From: Chitinibacter sp. SCUT-21
GTDB taxonomy: Bacteria > Pseudomonadota > Gammaproteobacteria > Burkholderiales > Chitinibacteraceae
Reading direction: 5' to 3'
Assembly (NCBI GenBank): GCA_041874755.1
Contig: CP102611.1
Span: 620,001 to 684,000, forward strand
Length of the DNA stretch: 64,000 nt
The position numbers were made by a program, and so were the translations under genes. The notes under the pieces are model-generated. The model was not told the origin of the DNA and made no database searches. It saw only the letters and a list, made by a program, of their open reading frames with translations. Position 1 is the stretch's first letter, and each line of letters starts with the position of its first letter. Of this stretch, positions 52,981 to 62,220 are shown piece by piece.

Positions 52981-53532
52981 ATGAGCCTCGTTCATATTTA
53001 TGTTGCACCTGGTTTTGAAGAAGTTGAACTGATTACGATTGCCGACGTTTTACGCCGCTGCGAGATTGATACGCAATTGGTGTCTTTAAGCGAAGAGCTA
53101 CTCATCAGTGGCGCGCATCAAATCAGCGTCGCCGCTGATTTGCCGTTTAGCGCGGCAAGCGACAGCCCCGATTTAATCGTTTTGCCCGGCGGTGGGCCAG
53201 GCACCGCGGCTTTAATGGCGCACACCGCACTACACCAACGCCTGCAACAGCAAATTGCGGCAAATGCTCGGGTCGCAGCGATTTGCGCCGCGCCGATGGT
53301 GCTGGCCAAAATCGGCTTACTGCAGGGTAAAAATGCCTGCTGCTATCCGGGCTGCGAATCGGCGTTGATCGCGGGGGGCGCCAATATCAGCGCGTACAAT
53401 GTCACAAGTGATGGTTTAATCACCACCTCGCGCGGCCCGGCCACTGCTGCATTGTTTGCACTGGAATTAGCTGCGCAACTGAAAGGCCACCAGATCGCGC
53501 ATGAAGTGGGTAAAGCGATGCTGTATTTATAA
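52981..53532 (+). CDS. DJ-1/PfpI-family protein (YajL-like)
   Basis: A 183-residue DJ-1 fold protein. The nucleophile Cys is in VAAICAAPMVLAKIGLL, and YVAPGFEEVELITIADVLRR carries the conserved N-terminal Glu. DLIVLPGGGPGTAALMAH and NVTSDGLITTSRGPATAALFALELAA are also typical. Homologues have been reported as glyoxalase III, chaperone or protein deglycase, but the in vivo role is debated. AAGGATAAGCG precedes the ATG. It lies 64 bases after gltS. Confidence 0.9.
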   Translation: MSLVHIYVAPGFEEVELITIADVLRRCEIDTQLVSLSEELLISGAHQISVAADLPFSAASDSPDLIVLPGGGPGTAALMAHTALHQRLQQQIAANARVAAICAAPMVLAKIGLLQGKNACCYPGCESALIAGGANISAYNVTSDGLITTSRGPATAALFALELAAQLKGHQIAHEVGKAMLYL

Positions 53533-53539
53533 GAGTGGC

Positions 53540-53565
53540 GTATGGCGGCAAAACAACCGCCATAC
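53540..53565 (+). terminator. Hairpin after the DJ-1 gene
   Basis: GTATGGCGG (53540-53548) / CCGCCATAC (53557-53565), 9-bp perfect stem with an 8-base loop, 8 bases after the stop. It has no T-run, so it may be a Rho-assisted or 3'-protecting hairpin. Confidence 0.55.
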
Positions 53566-53683
53566 ATACCTAGCACTGTATTCGAGCAGAACAATCACCT
53601 AAAATAGCCTTCAGCAATATACCCATCGTTTCTTTCTTACCCTTTTTCAAGCTTAGCGATCCGTCGGCCAATTCGCCGCTCAA

Positions 53684-53692
53684 TGCTATAAT
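53684..53692 (+). promoter_or_regulatory. Extended -10 promoter of the threonylcarbamoyl-AMP synthase gene
   Basis: TGCTATAAT is a perfect extended -10 (TGnTATAAT) starting 42 bases before the ATG. No good -35 is present at the expected distance, which is typical for extended -10 promoters. Confidence 0.55.
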
Positions 53693-53725
53693 TGCGGCCA
53701 ACCGATCTACACGCAGTGAAAATCC

Positions 53726-54715
53726 ATGAATCAATCCGCCACTCGCCTTAATACTGAAGAACTCAATCTCGCGCTCAATTTACTGCGTGCTGGCGAGCTA
53801 GTTGGCATCCCCACTGAGACCGTCTACGGCTTGGCAGCAGACGCGAGCCAACCCGAGGCAGTGGCCAAGATTTTCGCAGCCAAAGGTCGCCCTGCCGATC
53901 ACCCTGTGATCGTGCATATTGCAGGTGTCGAACAGCTCGCGGCGTGGGCACAAAATATCCCGGATGAAGCCTATTTGCTTGCCCAGCATTTCTGGCCCGG
54001 CCCACTGACACTGATTTTGGAGCGCCAAGCGCATGTATCGGATGCGGTGACTGGCGGCCAAAACACCGTCGGCCTGCGCGCGCCAGCGCACCCCATCACC
54101 CAGCAATTGCTACAGCATTTTGGCGGCGGGCTCGCCGCGCCCAGCGCCAATCAATTCGGCCACGTTAGCCCAACGACGGCAGCGCATGTACGCGGAGAAT
54201 TTAGCGAAGAAGTGTTGCAACTGGTGCTCGATGGCGGCGCATGCGATGTGGGCGTTGAATCGACCATCGTCAGCTTAGTGGGCGACAAACCGAAATTATT
54301 ACGACCCGGCGGCGTATCGCGCGAAGCGATTGAAGCGGTGCTGGGTGATAGCCTTGAGCATCACACCAACCAATACACCGCCAAGCAGCGCGTTTCGGGG
54401 CTACTGGATTCACACTACGCCCCCCGCACAACGCTAATTACCGGGCAAGCGGCACGATTACAAGAATGTATCGCAGAAAAATTAGCGCAAAACCAAAAGG
54501 TGGTACTAATTTGCCAAGAAATTAATACCAAGCTGGATATCGAACAATTTTTAATGCCAAGCTCACCTCAAGCATACGCCCAACAAATCTACGCCACCTT
54601 ACGACAGCTAGACCTACAGCGCTTTGACACCCTATTTCTAGCGTTACCACCCAACACGACAGAATGGTTAGCGATACACGACCGTCTTGCTCGCGCGGCA
54701 CACCATAGGTATTAA
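53726..54715 (+). CDS. L-threonylcarbamoyladenylate synthase (Sua5/YwlC type)
   Basis: A 329-residue enzyme of tRNA t6A37 synthesis. The N-terminal YrdC domain (about 15-200) has GIPTETVYGLAADASQPEAVAKIFAAKGRPADHP and LAAPSANQFGHVSPTTAAHV, followed by VGVESTIVSL. The C-terminal Sua5 extension (about 215-329) marks it as the longer Sua5/YwlC form, not TsaC. It activates threonine with bicarbonate and ATP. The ATG at 53726 is preceded by TGAAAA, a weak site. It is monocistronic in appearance. Confidence 0.93.
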   Translation: MNQSATRLNTEELNLALNLLRAGELVGIPTETVYGLAADASQPEAVAKIFAAKGRPADHPVIVHIAGVEQLAAWAQNIPDEAYLLAQHFWPGPLTLILERQAHVSDAVTGGQNTVGLRAPAHPITQQLLQHFGGGLAAPSANQFGHVSPTTAAHVRGEFSEEVLQLVLDGGACDVGVESTIVSLVGDKPKLLRPGGVSREAIEAVLGDSLEHHTNQYTAKQRVSGLLDSHYAPRTTLITGQAARLQECIAEKLAQNQKVVLICQEINTKLDIEQFLMPSSPQAYAQQIYATLRQLDLQRFDTLFLALPPNTTEWLAIHDRLARAAHHRY

Positions 54716-54864
54716 CACAACCTTAGTATTCAGTTCTAAAAGACATCCTGCAACCGCTTATCGCCAAAAAACAACCGATCAAGCCATACATCAGCAAAAA
54801 TCTGTATTTCGTAAGCGTTTGTCAGTAACATCCAACCAAAATTGGATATTTAGGACAAATGAAT

Positions 54865-55425
54865 ATGCTAATCCGGCAAAGAGGCTTTACGCTGATCGAG
54901 ATGCTGATTACGATCACCATCTTGGGGATTTTGCTTGCTATCGCTGTACCGAGCTTTACCGATTGGCTCAATAGAAAACGAATCGATGGCGTAGCCAATG
55001 AATTTGCCAGCTTAATTCAGCTAGCGCGTAGCGAGTCAATTAAACAAAATAAAAAAATCTATATTCAGGCCACTCGCAGCGCAACCGATTGGAGCCTAAT
55101 GGCAGCAACAACCTCAACTGCCTGCACAGCACTCACTGCCTGTGATTTACGCAGCATGCGTCTTGCTCAATATTCGAAGATTTCAATCAGCGACTGGGCT
55201 GCAGCAAGCAAAATCGGTATCAGTCCAAATCTAGATGGTAGCTTCATCAGCCCGATTGACTCTCTTTTCAGTTTTAACCCGCCTTCAACGACAGATGCAC
55301 AATCAATCACTTTCGAAACTACAGGTTACCAGTTGCGAGTTTTAATTTCTCGCACCGGCAACACCACCATTTGCACCCCAAGCGGTCAGAAAACCATTGC
55401 AGGATACTCAACATGCCCAGCCTAA
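54865..55425 (+). CDS. fimT: Type IV minor pseudopilin FimT/GspH-like
   Basis: A 186-residue prepilin. The class III leader is MLIRQRG, cleaved before FTLIEMLITITILGILLAIAVPSF, the N-terminal helix that is methylated at Phe1 with Glu5 conserved. The body includes SLIQLARSESIKQNKKI and a C-terminal Cys pair region (TTICTPSGQK to STCPA). FimT-type proteins join minor-pilin complexes and some bind DNA for uptake. AGGA lies 9 bases before the ATG at 54865; an in-frame ATG two codons upstream has a poorer spacing. First gene of the minor-pilin operon. Confidence 0.9.
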   Translation: MLIRQRGFTLIEMLITITILGILLAIAVPSFTDWLNRKRIDGVANEFASLIQLARSESIKQNKKIYIQATRSATDWSLMAATTSTACTALTACDLRSMRLAQYSKISISDWAAASKIGISPNLDGSFISPIDSLFSFNPPSTTDAQSITFETTGYQLRVLISRTGNTTICTPSGQKTIAGYSTCPA

Positions 55426-56060
55426 TTCGCCAACAAGGCATTTCATTGATTGAGATTTTAGTCGCTCTTGCTATCGGTATTTTGCTACTTGGTGCAGCAT
55501 CGAGTGTTGGTTTAACTAGCCTCTCATCGAGCAAAGACGGCATCATTAACAGCAATGCGCAGCAACAATTGCAAATCGTGATGAATTCTCTCACTCGCGA
55601 GCTGCGCCGCGCGGGTTACAGCAAAAGTGAAGAAACAATACAAACAGCGACTGGCTTTCGGAATATTGCTTTTTTAGATGGCAATAAATGTGCTGTGTTT
55701 CGCTATGATCGACTACCTGAAAGCGCATCAGCATTAAGCCCCCCAGGCGATGGGACACTTGTAAATGCTGAAGTACGCGGCATCCGATTGAGTGGCAATC
55801 AAATCAAAATCATCACTGCCGCCACCAGCACAAGCATGCCAACCTCATGTGATGACGCAGGAACTTGGGAAGATCTAAGCAATTCATCGCTAAAAATCAC
55901 TGCGCTCACGCTCACTCCCCTCAAAGTAATGCTAATCGATGGCAGCGAAGTAATTGATCAAGTCACAGTGTCAATCACCGCGGAATCCAAAAGCACTCCA
56001 GTTCAAAATTTGAGCATCAGCGAAGTCGTTCAGCTTCGTAACCGCCCATTTGCCAATTAA
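55413..56060 (+). CDS. Type IV minor pilin PilW-like
   Basis: A 215-residue prepilin with leader MPSLIRQQG before ISLIEILVALAIGILLLGAASSVGL, and QQQLQIVMNSLTRELRRAGYSKSE, which is the PilW family signature. It overlaps fimT by 13 bases; AGGA is 8 bases before the ATG at 55413. In characterised systems PilW helps prime pilus assembly with PilV, PilX and FimU. This is not the PilW/PilF TPR protein of 916-1662, which shares only the name. Confidence 0.85.
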   Translation: MPSLIRQQGISLIEILVALAIGILLLGAASSVGLTSLSSSKDGIINSNAQQQLQIVMNSLTRELRRAGYSKSEETIQTATGFRNIAFLDGNKCAVFRYDRLPESASALSPPGDGTLVNAEVRGIRLSGNQIKIITAATSTSMPTSCDDAGTWEDLSNSSLKITALTLTPLKVMLIDGSEVIDQVTVSITAESKSTPVQNLSISEVVQLRNRPFAN

Positions 56061-56073
56061 TCAGGACGCGACC

Positions 56074-57498
56074 ATGCCACGTCAAATTCCAACTCAAGCG
56101 AAGCAGCAAGGCGTTGCCGCGCTAACGGTAACGATTTTATTAACTTTGATTGCAACGGTAGCAGCAGTCTATGCCAGTAAAAGTTCCTTAATCACACAAA
56201 AAGCAGCCGAAAATGGCTATCAAAATGTCCTTGCAATGCAAGCTGCAGAATTAGGGGCAACGGCAGTAACTAAACAGATAGAGGCCGATTTAACAGCATT
56301 AGCTGCCGCCCCTGCCCCACCCTCTCCACAGCCAGCAACCAACATTTTGATTAAATCATTGGGATCTGGGGGCGGAGGAGCAACCGGCTGCGCACTAAGT
56401 GGAGGAGCAATGTCCTCACCTTACGAGTTCAAAGCAGACTATGCCGGCACAGATCCGAAAGAATTTGACAGCACAAAATATGTGCAGGCCACAATTGACC
56501 CTGTTTCGGCAGTGACGAACGTTACACAAGGCGCGGGCTGGCGCGCTCAAGCAAAAATTGCCGATGGGTATCTTTACATCAAAGCCGAGGGCTGCGTTGG
56601 CAACACTGCAGCGTCTCCAGATATTTGTGCGGCCGAATCATTAGCCAAAGCAACGGTTCGGCGCACCATTAAACTGACAGGTTCAATTGCTCCAAGCAAT
56701 AATGCTTTGAATATCCGCCGCTATATGGACACCAATTCAACCTTCAATTTAAGTACTTCGAGCCGCGTAAGCACCTCAGCACCGAGTTGTGGCGTTTTAA
56801 TGGGTGATGGCGGAAAAACAACTGCGTGCACTGAAAATGAATCAGGTGCAAATCAAACTGGATGCTTAGTAATCGGGGCATCAATTAACAGCACAGGCAA
56901 TCCTATTGGAAAAAAAGACCCTGCATTAAGCCTAATGAGCCCAGAAGACTATTTTAAGAGTTTCTCAGGCGGCCTCAGCAAAGCACAAATTAAGGCACTC
57001 AGCACAACGGTCACAACGCAAACTGAATTAACTAATGTACCTGCTTCCCAAAAATTTATTTGGTGGGAAGGCAATACAACAGGATTTACTGCACCAGCAG
57101 GGAAATACATTGTAATTAACGGCAATGTTACAGGGACTATTGCAGCTCAAAACGGATCATTTGTTTATATCGCGGGAAACGTTTTGCAAAATGGAGCCAT
57201 TAATATCCAAGGCTCTGCTGCTGTAGAAGGCATCTGGGATCGCATACCCGGGGTTCCATATGAAGACCCCACTAAGCTAGGCGAAAAACCACCCGTAATG
57301 ATTACACCTGCTGACGCATATTACGAATCAGCAGGTGTAACCAGAGGCCCGAATAGCAAAACTGACGGAGTAAACCCTGCCACGCGTGACACGCTTGCTG
57401 GAACAGGGAATTTGACTATTAGCTACGAAAAGACCAGCTTTGATCTACCACCAAGTGGCGGATTAATTTCACCCACAGGCTCTTGGATCGACTTTTAA
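56074..57498 (+). CDS. PilX-like minor pilin with unusually long C-terminal domain
   Basis: A 474-residue protein. The N-terminus (PRQIPTQAKQQGVAALTVTILLTLIATVAAVYASKSS) has the PilX-type leader and helix, where the usual Glu5 is replaced, as in many PilX proteins. Family PilX is about 170-210 residues; here about 300 more follow. The extra part is rich in Gly, Asn, Thr and Ser, with several cysteines, and near 350-400 shows NGNVTGTIAAQNGSFVYIAGNVLQ, a pattern like a beta-solenoid. An AGGA lies 8 bases before the ATG at 56074. It may act as the tip adhesin in place of the absent PilY1. Confidence 0.72.
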   Translation: MPRQIPTQAKQQGVAALTVTILLTLIATVAAVYASKSSLITQKAAENGYQNVLAMQAAELGATAVTKQIEADLTALAAAPAPPSPQPATNILIKSLGSGGGGATGCALSGGAMSSPYEFKADYAGTDPKEFDSTKYVQATIDPVSAVTNVTQGAGWRAQAKIADGYLYIKAEGCVGNTAASPDICAAESLAKATVRRTIKLTGSIAPSNNALNIRRYMDTNSTFNLSTSSRVSTSAPSCGVLMGDGGKTTACTENESGANQTGCLVIGASINSTGNPIGKKDPALSLMSPEDYFKSFSGGLSKAQIKALSTTVTTQTELTNVPASQKFIWWEGNTTGFTAPAGKYIVINGNVTGTIAAQNGSFVYIAGNVLQNGAINIQGSAAVEGIWDRIPGVPYEDPTKLGEKPPVMITPADAYYESAGVTRGPNSKTDGVNPATRDTLAGTGNLTISYEKTSFDLPPSGGLISPTGSWIDF

Positions 57499-57510
57499 GG
57501 GATAGGCAAA

Positions 57511-58239
57511 ATGAAAAAAAATCTTGGCTTTAGCCTGCTGGAAATTTTAATTACGGTGATCATTCTTGCCGTCACCGCCCTTTTTCTAGCCAAGCTCAAC
57601 GGCATTACCAACAAAGGCACTACCCACGCCAACGAACGGCAAGTGGCCACGCGTACCGCCGAAGGCATTATGGAAAGCTTGCGCCAGCAAGCTCGCTCCA
57701 GAGCCCCTTTATCGAGCACACCTATATTGAATGGCGTTACGTTTACGCGCGGAGCAGGCGCCAACCCTCTTTACACTGGCAGCTTTAACGGCCAAACCAG
57801 CAGCTATACTGCCAAACTGAGCTTTAACCCTAGCCCAAATTGGACTACCGATAACAGTACATTCTCCGCTCAAGTTCAGATCAGCTGGAAAGATCGCACC
57901 AATCAGGATCAGAATGTGGTCTTGGTTAGTAGCATTTATTTGGCACCACTCGCAGGCAATGACGTGGCAGCTCCAGCGATGCCAAGTTCACAGTGCAGAT
58001 GGAGCGGTAACAAAGACTACCTCCAAGGCCGCTATATTATCCAAGAAGGTGCTGGTGGCCTAAATAATTCGCCTCCCGCGAGAGGGAAAAGCCATATTTA
58101 TTACTGCACAGCAGAATCTGGATGTCCAAAAGTGATAGGACCACACAGACCCGCAGATTATCCAGGGGGTAAGTGGAAATACATTGGGGAGTTTGCTGTT
58201 GTTGAAATGCCCCCAGGCAATGCAGAATGCAAAGACTAG
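57511..58239 (+). CDS. Type IV minor pilin PilV-like
   Basis: A 242-residue prepilin with leader MKKNLG before FSLLEILITVIILAVTALFLAKLNG, and RQVATRTAEGIMESLRQQARS in the helical part. The FSLLE motif with conserved Glu and the size fit PilV. The C-terminal part has a cysteine-rich tail (YYCTAESGCPKVIG to GNAECKD). It is the fourth gene of the operon, 12 bases after the PilX-like gene, in a place where many operons have pilV earlier. Confidence 0.82.
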   Translation: MKKNLGFSLLEILITVIILAVTALFLAKLNGITNKGTTHANERQVATRTAEGIMESLRQQARSRAPLSSTPILNGVTFTRGAGANPLYTGSFNGQTSSYTAKLSFNPSPNWTTDNSTFSAQVQISWKDRTNQDQNVVLVSSIYLAPLAGNDVAAPAMPSSQCRWSGNKDYLQGRYIIQEGAGGLNNSPPARGKSHIYYCTAESGCPKVIGPHRPADYPGGKWKYIGEFAVVEMPPGNAECKD

Positions 58240-58369
58240 CTTTTCAAACCCACCACACAGCGATTAGATAGATCTCACCAAAAAAATAAATTTACTATTT
58301 AATAGCTACTCAAATAGATATGATCAGCTCATAATGAAGTCTTCTGACCCTCACCATTTCGAGGTAAAA

Positions 58370-58846
58370 ATGTCAACTCAACTCAATTTCAATAAAGGCT
58401 TCACCCTGATAGAACTGATGATCGTCGTCGCCATCATCGGTATTTTGGCTGCAATTGCTTTGCCGTCTTATCAAGACTACGTCCGCAAATCACGCCGTAC
58501 TGATGCAACGGTTGAAATCAGTAAAATCCAGCAAGCACAGGAAAAGTGGCGCGCAAATAATACAAGCTACACCACGAATTTAGGCACAGGCGGCCTTAAT
58601 GTTACAAGTGGAGCCACCACAACAACAATGACGAGTGAAAATGGTTATTACACTCTTTCTATTGCTAAAGATGGTGCGACTTGCACAGGCACACCTGATG
58701 GGGCCACATACTGCATTAAGGCAGTAGCAGTTGCAGGTAAGACTCAGACTGCGGATAAAGTAGGATCACAGTCTTGTTCGACCTTATATATGCATATACT
58801 CAATGGCAATGCCACTGGAACCCCAACCGACTGCTGGGCCAAATAA
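58370..58846 (+). CDS. PilE-like type IV pilin/minor pilin
   Basis: A 158-residue prepilin with leader [10 protein letters not shown] before [36 protein letters not shown], a classic type IVa pilin N-terminus. The C-terminal half has cysteines ([30 protein letters not shown]) that can close the D-region loops. GAGG is 5 bases before the ATG at 58370; an upstream frame has a poorer site. It is separated from the PilV-like gene by 130 bases. PilE (minor) or a PilA-like pilin cannot be separated by eye; its position favours the minor type. Confidence 0.85.
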   Translation: MSTQLNFNKGFTLIELMIVVAIIGILAAIALPSYQDYVRKSRRTDATVEISKIQQAQEKWRANNTSYTTNLGTGGLNVTSGATTTTMTSENGYYTLSIAKDGATCTGTPDGATYCIKAVAVAGKTQTADKVGSQSCSTLYMHILNGNATGTPTDCWAK

Positions 58847-58949
58847 GCCCCTGATAGCTATTTGCTGGCACACAGCGCTTTCAGCTGCTGCGTGCCTGCA
58901 GCACAAGGTTAGGCATCCTTTTTGCCGTTATAAGTTTTTTCCTTGATCA

Positions 58950-61235
58950 TCACCCTTTTCTTAACCTTGCCAGAGCATCGGCCATTGCCGAATTTACTGG
59001 TGCAGACTCCCTCCCAGCCCGCTCTGGCGCACGTAACGGCTTAGCTTCCCGATTCACAGGTTTTGCCCCATCATTCAAACGCATCGTCAGCGCAATTCGC
59101 TTGCGCGGCACGTCGACTTCGAGCACTTTCACCTTAACAATCTGCCCTGCCTTTACCACGGCGTGCGGGTCTTTGACGAAAGTGTTGGCGAGCATCGAGA
59201 TATGCACCAAACCATCTTGATGCACGCCGATGTCGACGAAGGCGCCGAAGTTGGTGACGTTGCTGACGACGCCTTCGAGCACCATACCAAGCTGCAAATC
59301 GCTGATTTTCTCGATGCCCGCAGCAAAGGTCGCAGTTTTAAATTCGGGGCGTGGATCGCGGCCGGGTTTTTCCAGCTCGGTCAGAATGTCTTTGACGGTC
59401 GGCACGCCAAATTGCGCATCGGCCAGCGTTTCAGGCTGCACCGCTTGCAGCGCGGCTTTGTCGCCCATCGTCGCGCGTAAATCTTTGCCGAGTTTGGCGA
59501 GCAATTTTTCAACCACCGGATACGCTTCGGGGTGAACGGCGGAAGCGTCGAGCGGGTTATCGCCGCCCATAATGCGCAAAAAGCCAGCCGCCAGCTCAAA
59601 GGTTTTGCCGCCCAAGCGCGGCACTTTCAGCAGCGCTTTGCGATTTTTAAACGCACCATACTCATCACGGTATGCAACTACATTGCTTGCCAGCACTGGG
59701 CTTAGGCCCGATACCCTAGCGAGCAAAGCCGCCGATGCGGTATTCACATCGACGCCAACGGCATTGACGCAATCTTCGACCACCGCGTCGAGCATGCGCG
59801 CCAGATCATTTTGGTTCACGTCGTGCTGATACTGGCCGACGCCAATCGCTTTCGGGTCGATCTTCACCAGCTCAGCCAGCGGGTCTTGCAAACGACGCGC
59901 AATCGACACCGCGCCGCGCAGCGAGACATCGAGCTGCGGGAATTCTTTGGCCGCCAATTCAGAGGCCGAATACACCGAAGCGCCAGCTTCGGAGACGACG
60001 ACTTTGGTCGGTTTCTTGCCGGAAATTTGCGAAATCAACTCAGTCGCTAGCTGCTCGGTTTCGCGGCTGGCCGTGCCATTGCCGATCGCGATCAGCTCTA
60101 CACCGTGCTTATCGCACAGCACTTTCAGCGTATGCAGTGATTTATCCCAATCGCGGCGCGGCTCGTGCGGATAAATGGTATCGGTCGCCAATAATTTGCC
60201 CGTTGCATCGACGACGGCGACTTTGACACCGGTGCGCAGACCCGGATCGAGCCCCAAGGTGCAGCGCGGGCCTGCCGGTGCTGCGAGCAGCAAGTCTTTC
60301 AGGTTGCGCGAAAAGACCTTGATCGCATCAAGTTCAGCGCGCTCGCGCGCGGCGGTGATCAGCTCGTTTTCCAGCGAGACGCCGAGTTTGCTGCGCCATG
60401 CGGCGCGCACCGTGTCGCCGAGCCAAGCATCGGCGTAATTGGCGCTAATGCCGACGTGGCGCGCGATGCGTTGCTCGGCAGAACTCCAGATTTTGCTACG
60501 TGGCCCGTTTTCAATTTCTTCCGGCAAAGCGATCGCGATACTGAGTAATTTTTCATTCGCGCCGCGCAATACCGCCAGCACGCGGTGCGACGGCATTGCG
60601 GCCCATTTCTCGGCAAAATCAAAATAATCGGCGAACTTGGCTGCGGCGGCCTCTTGCCCTTTCACCACCTTGCTGGTGACCAAACCATTGCTCTGTAAAT
60701 GGCTGCGCAGCTGGCCGATCAGCGCGGCGTCTTCGCCCCAGCTCTCTAATAAAATTGCACGAGCACCTTCGAGCACTGCTTTGGTGTCGGCAAAACCATC
60801 GCAAATGAAGCCAGCGGCCAGTGCTTCTGGGTCTTGCTGCGGGTGTTTTAATAATTTCTCCGCCAGCGCCGCCAAACCTGCTTCACGCGCGATCTGCGCC
60901 TTGGTGCGGCGCTTTTGCTTGTACGGCAGGTAGAGGTCTTCCAGCGTTTGCTTGTTGTCGGCGTTGTCCAGCTGAGCGCGCAGCGCGACAGTCATTTGGC
61001 CCTGCTCTTCAATCGCCGTGATAATGCTGGCGCGGCGCTCGGCGAGTTCACGTAAATAGCGCAGCCGCTCTGACAACAACCGCAACTGACCATCGTCCAA
61101 GCCTCCGGTTACTTCTTTGCGATAGCGGGCGATAAATGGGACTGTTGCCCCTTCATCGAGCAAAGCGATGGCGGCGGTCACTTGCGCCGATTTACAGTTG
61201 AGTTCTTGGGCGAGGCGTTGGATCAGTTGCGACAT
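58950..61235 (-). CDS. tex: Transcription accessory protein Tex
   Basis: A 761-residue RNA-binding protein with the Tex layout: N-terminal helical region, [21 protein letters not shown] near residue 35, YqgF-like nuclease fold ([19 protein letters not shown], about 325), and helix-hairpin-helix motifs ([21 protein letters not shown]). A C-terminal S1 domain follows ([31 protein letters not shown], about 650). It binds RNA and affects transcription and stress tolerance in several bacteria. Normal length. It is convergent with the minor-pilin operon and divergent from parA. Confidence 0.96.
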   Translation of the reverse strand: MSQLIQRLAQELNCKSAQVTAAIALLDEGATVPFIARYRKEVTGGLDDGQLRLLSERLRYLRELAERRASIITAIEEQGQMTVALRAQLDNADNKQTLEDLYLPYKQKRRTKAQIAREAGLAALAEKLLKHPQQDPEALAAGFICDGFADTKAVLEGARAILLESWGEDAALIGQLRSHLQSNGLVTSKVVKGQEAAAAKFADYFDFAEKWAAMPSHRVLAVLRGANEKLLSIAIALPEEIENGPRSKIWSSAEQRIARHVGISANYADAWLGDTVRAAWRSKLGVSLENELITAARERAELDAIKVFSRNLKDLLLAAPAGPRCTLGLDPGLRTGVKVAVVDATGKLLATDTIYPHEPRRDWDKSLHTLKVLCDKHGVELIAIGNGTASRETEQLATELISQISGKKPTKVVVSEAGASVYSASELAAKEFPQLDVSLRGAVSIARRLQDPLAELVKIDPKAIGVGQYQHDVNQNDLARMLDAVVEDCVNAVGVDVNTASAALLARVSGLSPVLASNVVAYRDEYGAFKNRKALLKVPRLGGKTFELAAGFLRIMGGDNPLDASAVHPEAYPVVEKLLAKLGKDLRATMGDKAALQAVQPETLADAQFGVPTVKDILTELEKPGRDPRPEFKTATFAAGIEKISDLQLGMVLEGVVSNVTNFGAFVDIGVHQDGLVHISMLANTFVKDPHAVVKAGQIVKVKVLEVDVPRKRIALTMRLNDGAKPVNREAKPLRAPERAGRESAPVNSAMADALARLRKG

Positions 61236-61338
61236 GGGCTGTGTTCAGATTCATCAAGGTTTGGCATTGTACCCATGCCACTTTGAATTCGTCATGGCAT
61301 AATCACCGTCCGCAGCGGCAAACGATGACGGTATACAG

Positions 61339-62109
61339 ATGACGGTGATTGCAGTTTTTAATCAAAAAGGTGGCGTCGGTAAAACCACGGTGAGCGCCAA
61401 TCTGGCCGCGACTTTGGTGCAAAATGGCATCGCGCCCTTGGTGATTGATTTAGACCCGCAAGCGCACCTCACCGCCACATGGGGGCTCAAACCGCGCGCC
61501 AGCGAAACGATGTATCGTTTCTATCAAGGCACCTCGCCACTGACTGATCTGATCCAAACTTCGGGCCCTGGCATTCATTTCATCCCATCGCACCTTGAAT
61601 TGGCACGGGTTGATTCGCAGCTGGGCAAGCATCGCGATCATTTATGGCGGCTAAAACTGGCACTAGAAGCTGAAATGCTGGCGGGCAGCGGTACGCCAAT
61701 TATCATCGACTGTAGTCCAATGCTGGGGGTATTATCGTTTTCGGCCCTGCTGGCTGCGGATTTGATCCTAATACCTGTCGCGGCCGAATTCTTAGCTTTA
61801 AACGGCGCTTGCATGCTTGAACGCACGCTATTTGGTTTGGAGAAATTGGATCGTCGGCGCGAGCGGCGCTATTTGCTAAATCGCTTTAAAGATGGGCATG
61901 AAACGCACGAGAAAGTGCGTGCGCAGTTGCACAAGCATTTCCCGCGCGAGCTACTGAACACCATTATCCACGAAAATGACGATATTATGGCCGCCGTTGG
62001 CGACAATTTGGACGTCTTTAGCTACGCACCCGATAGCTCGGCGGGCACTGATTTTAGCTTTTTGCTTGATGAACTAATCGAAAAGGGCCTGATCGCAATC
62101 GAAGATTAA
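61339..62109 (+). CDS. Orphan ParA-family ATPase
   Basis: A 256-residue deviant-Walker ATPase. The Walker A motif is KGGVGKTT (10-17), with both the signature Lys10 and Lys15. The A' motif is LVIDLDPQAHLTATWG, and the B-like segment is IIIDCSPMLGVLSFSALLAADLILIPVAAEF. Relatives position DNA, chemoreceptor clusters, pili or carboxysomes. No ParB or parS is next to it, so a non-chromosomal role is likely, for example placing a surface or pilus machine; this is inference. The start at 61339 has a poor ribosome site. Confidence 0.88.
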   Translation: MTVIAVFNQKGGVGKTTVSANLAATLVQNGIAPLVIDLDPQAHLTATWGLKPRASETMYRFYQGTSPLTDLIQTSGPGIHFIPSHLELARVDSQLGKHRDHLWRLKLALEAEMLAGSGTPIIIDCSPMLGVLSFSALLAADLILIPVAAEFLALNGACMLERTLFGLEKLDRRRERRYLLNRFKDGHETHEKVRAQLHKHFPRELLNTIIHENDDIMAAVGDNLDVFSYAPDSSAGTDFSFLLDELIEKGLIAIED

Positions 62110-62220
62110 CTGTTGCATAGCAGCAATCAGATCCGACCGTAGATATAAAACCACTTGCGGCGCACGCATCTTGGGCTAAACCTAAAGTTATTGATTATTC
62201 ATCATAACTTGGAGCGACAG

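Noticed and set aside
61339..62109. Chromosome or plasmid partition locus
   Set aside because: Only a ParA-like ATPase is present; there is no ParB gene or parS-like repeat next to it.
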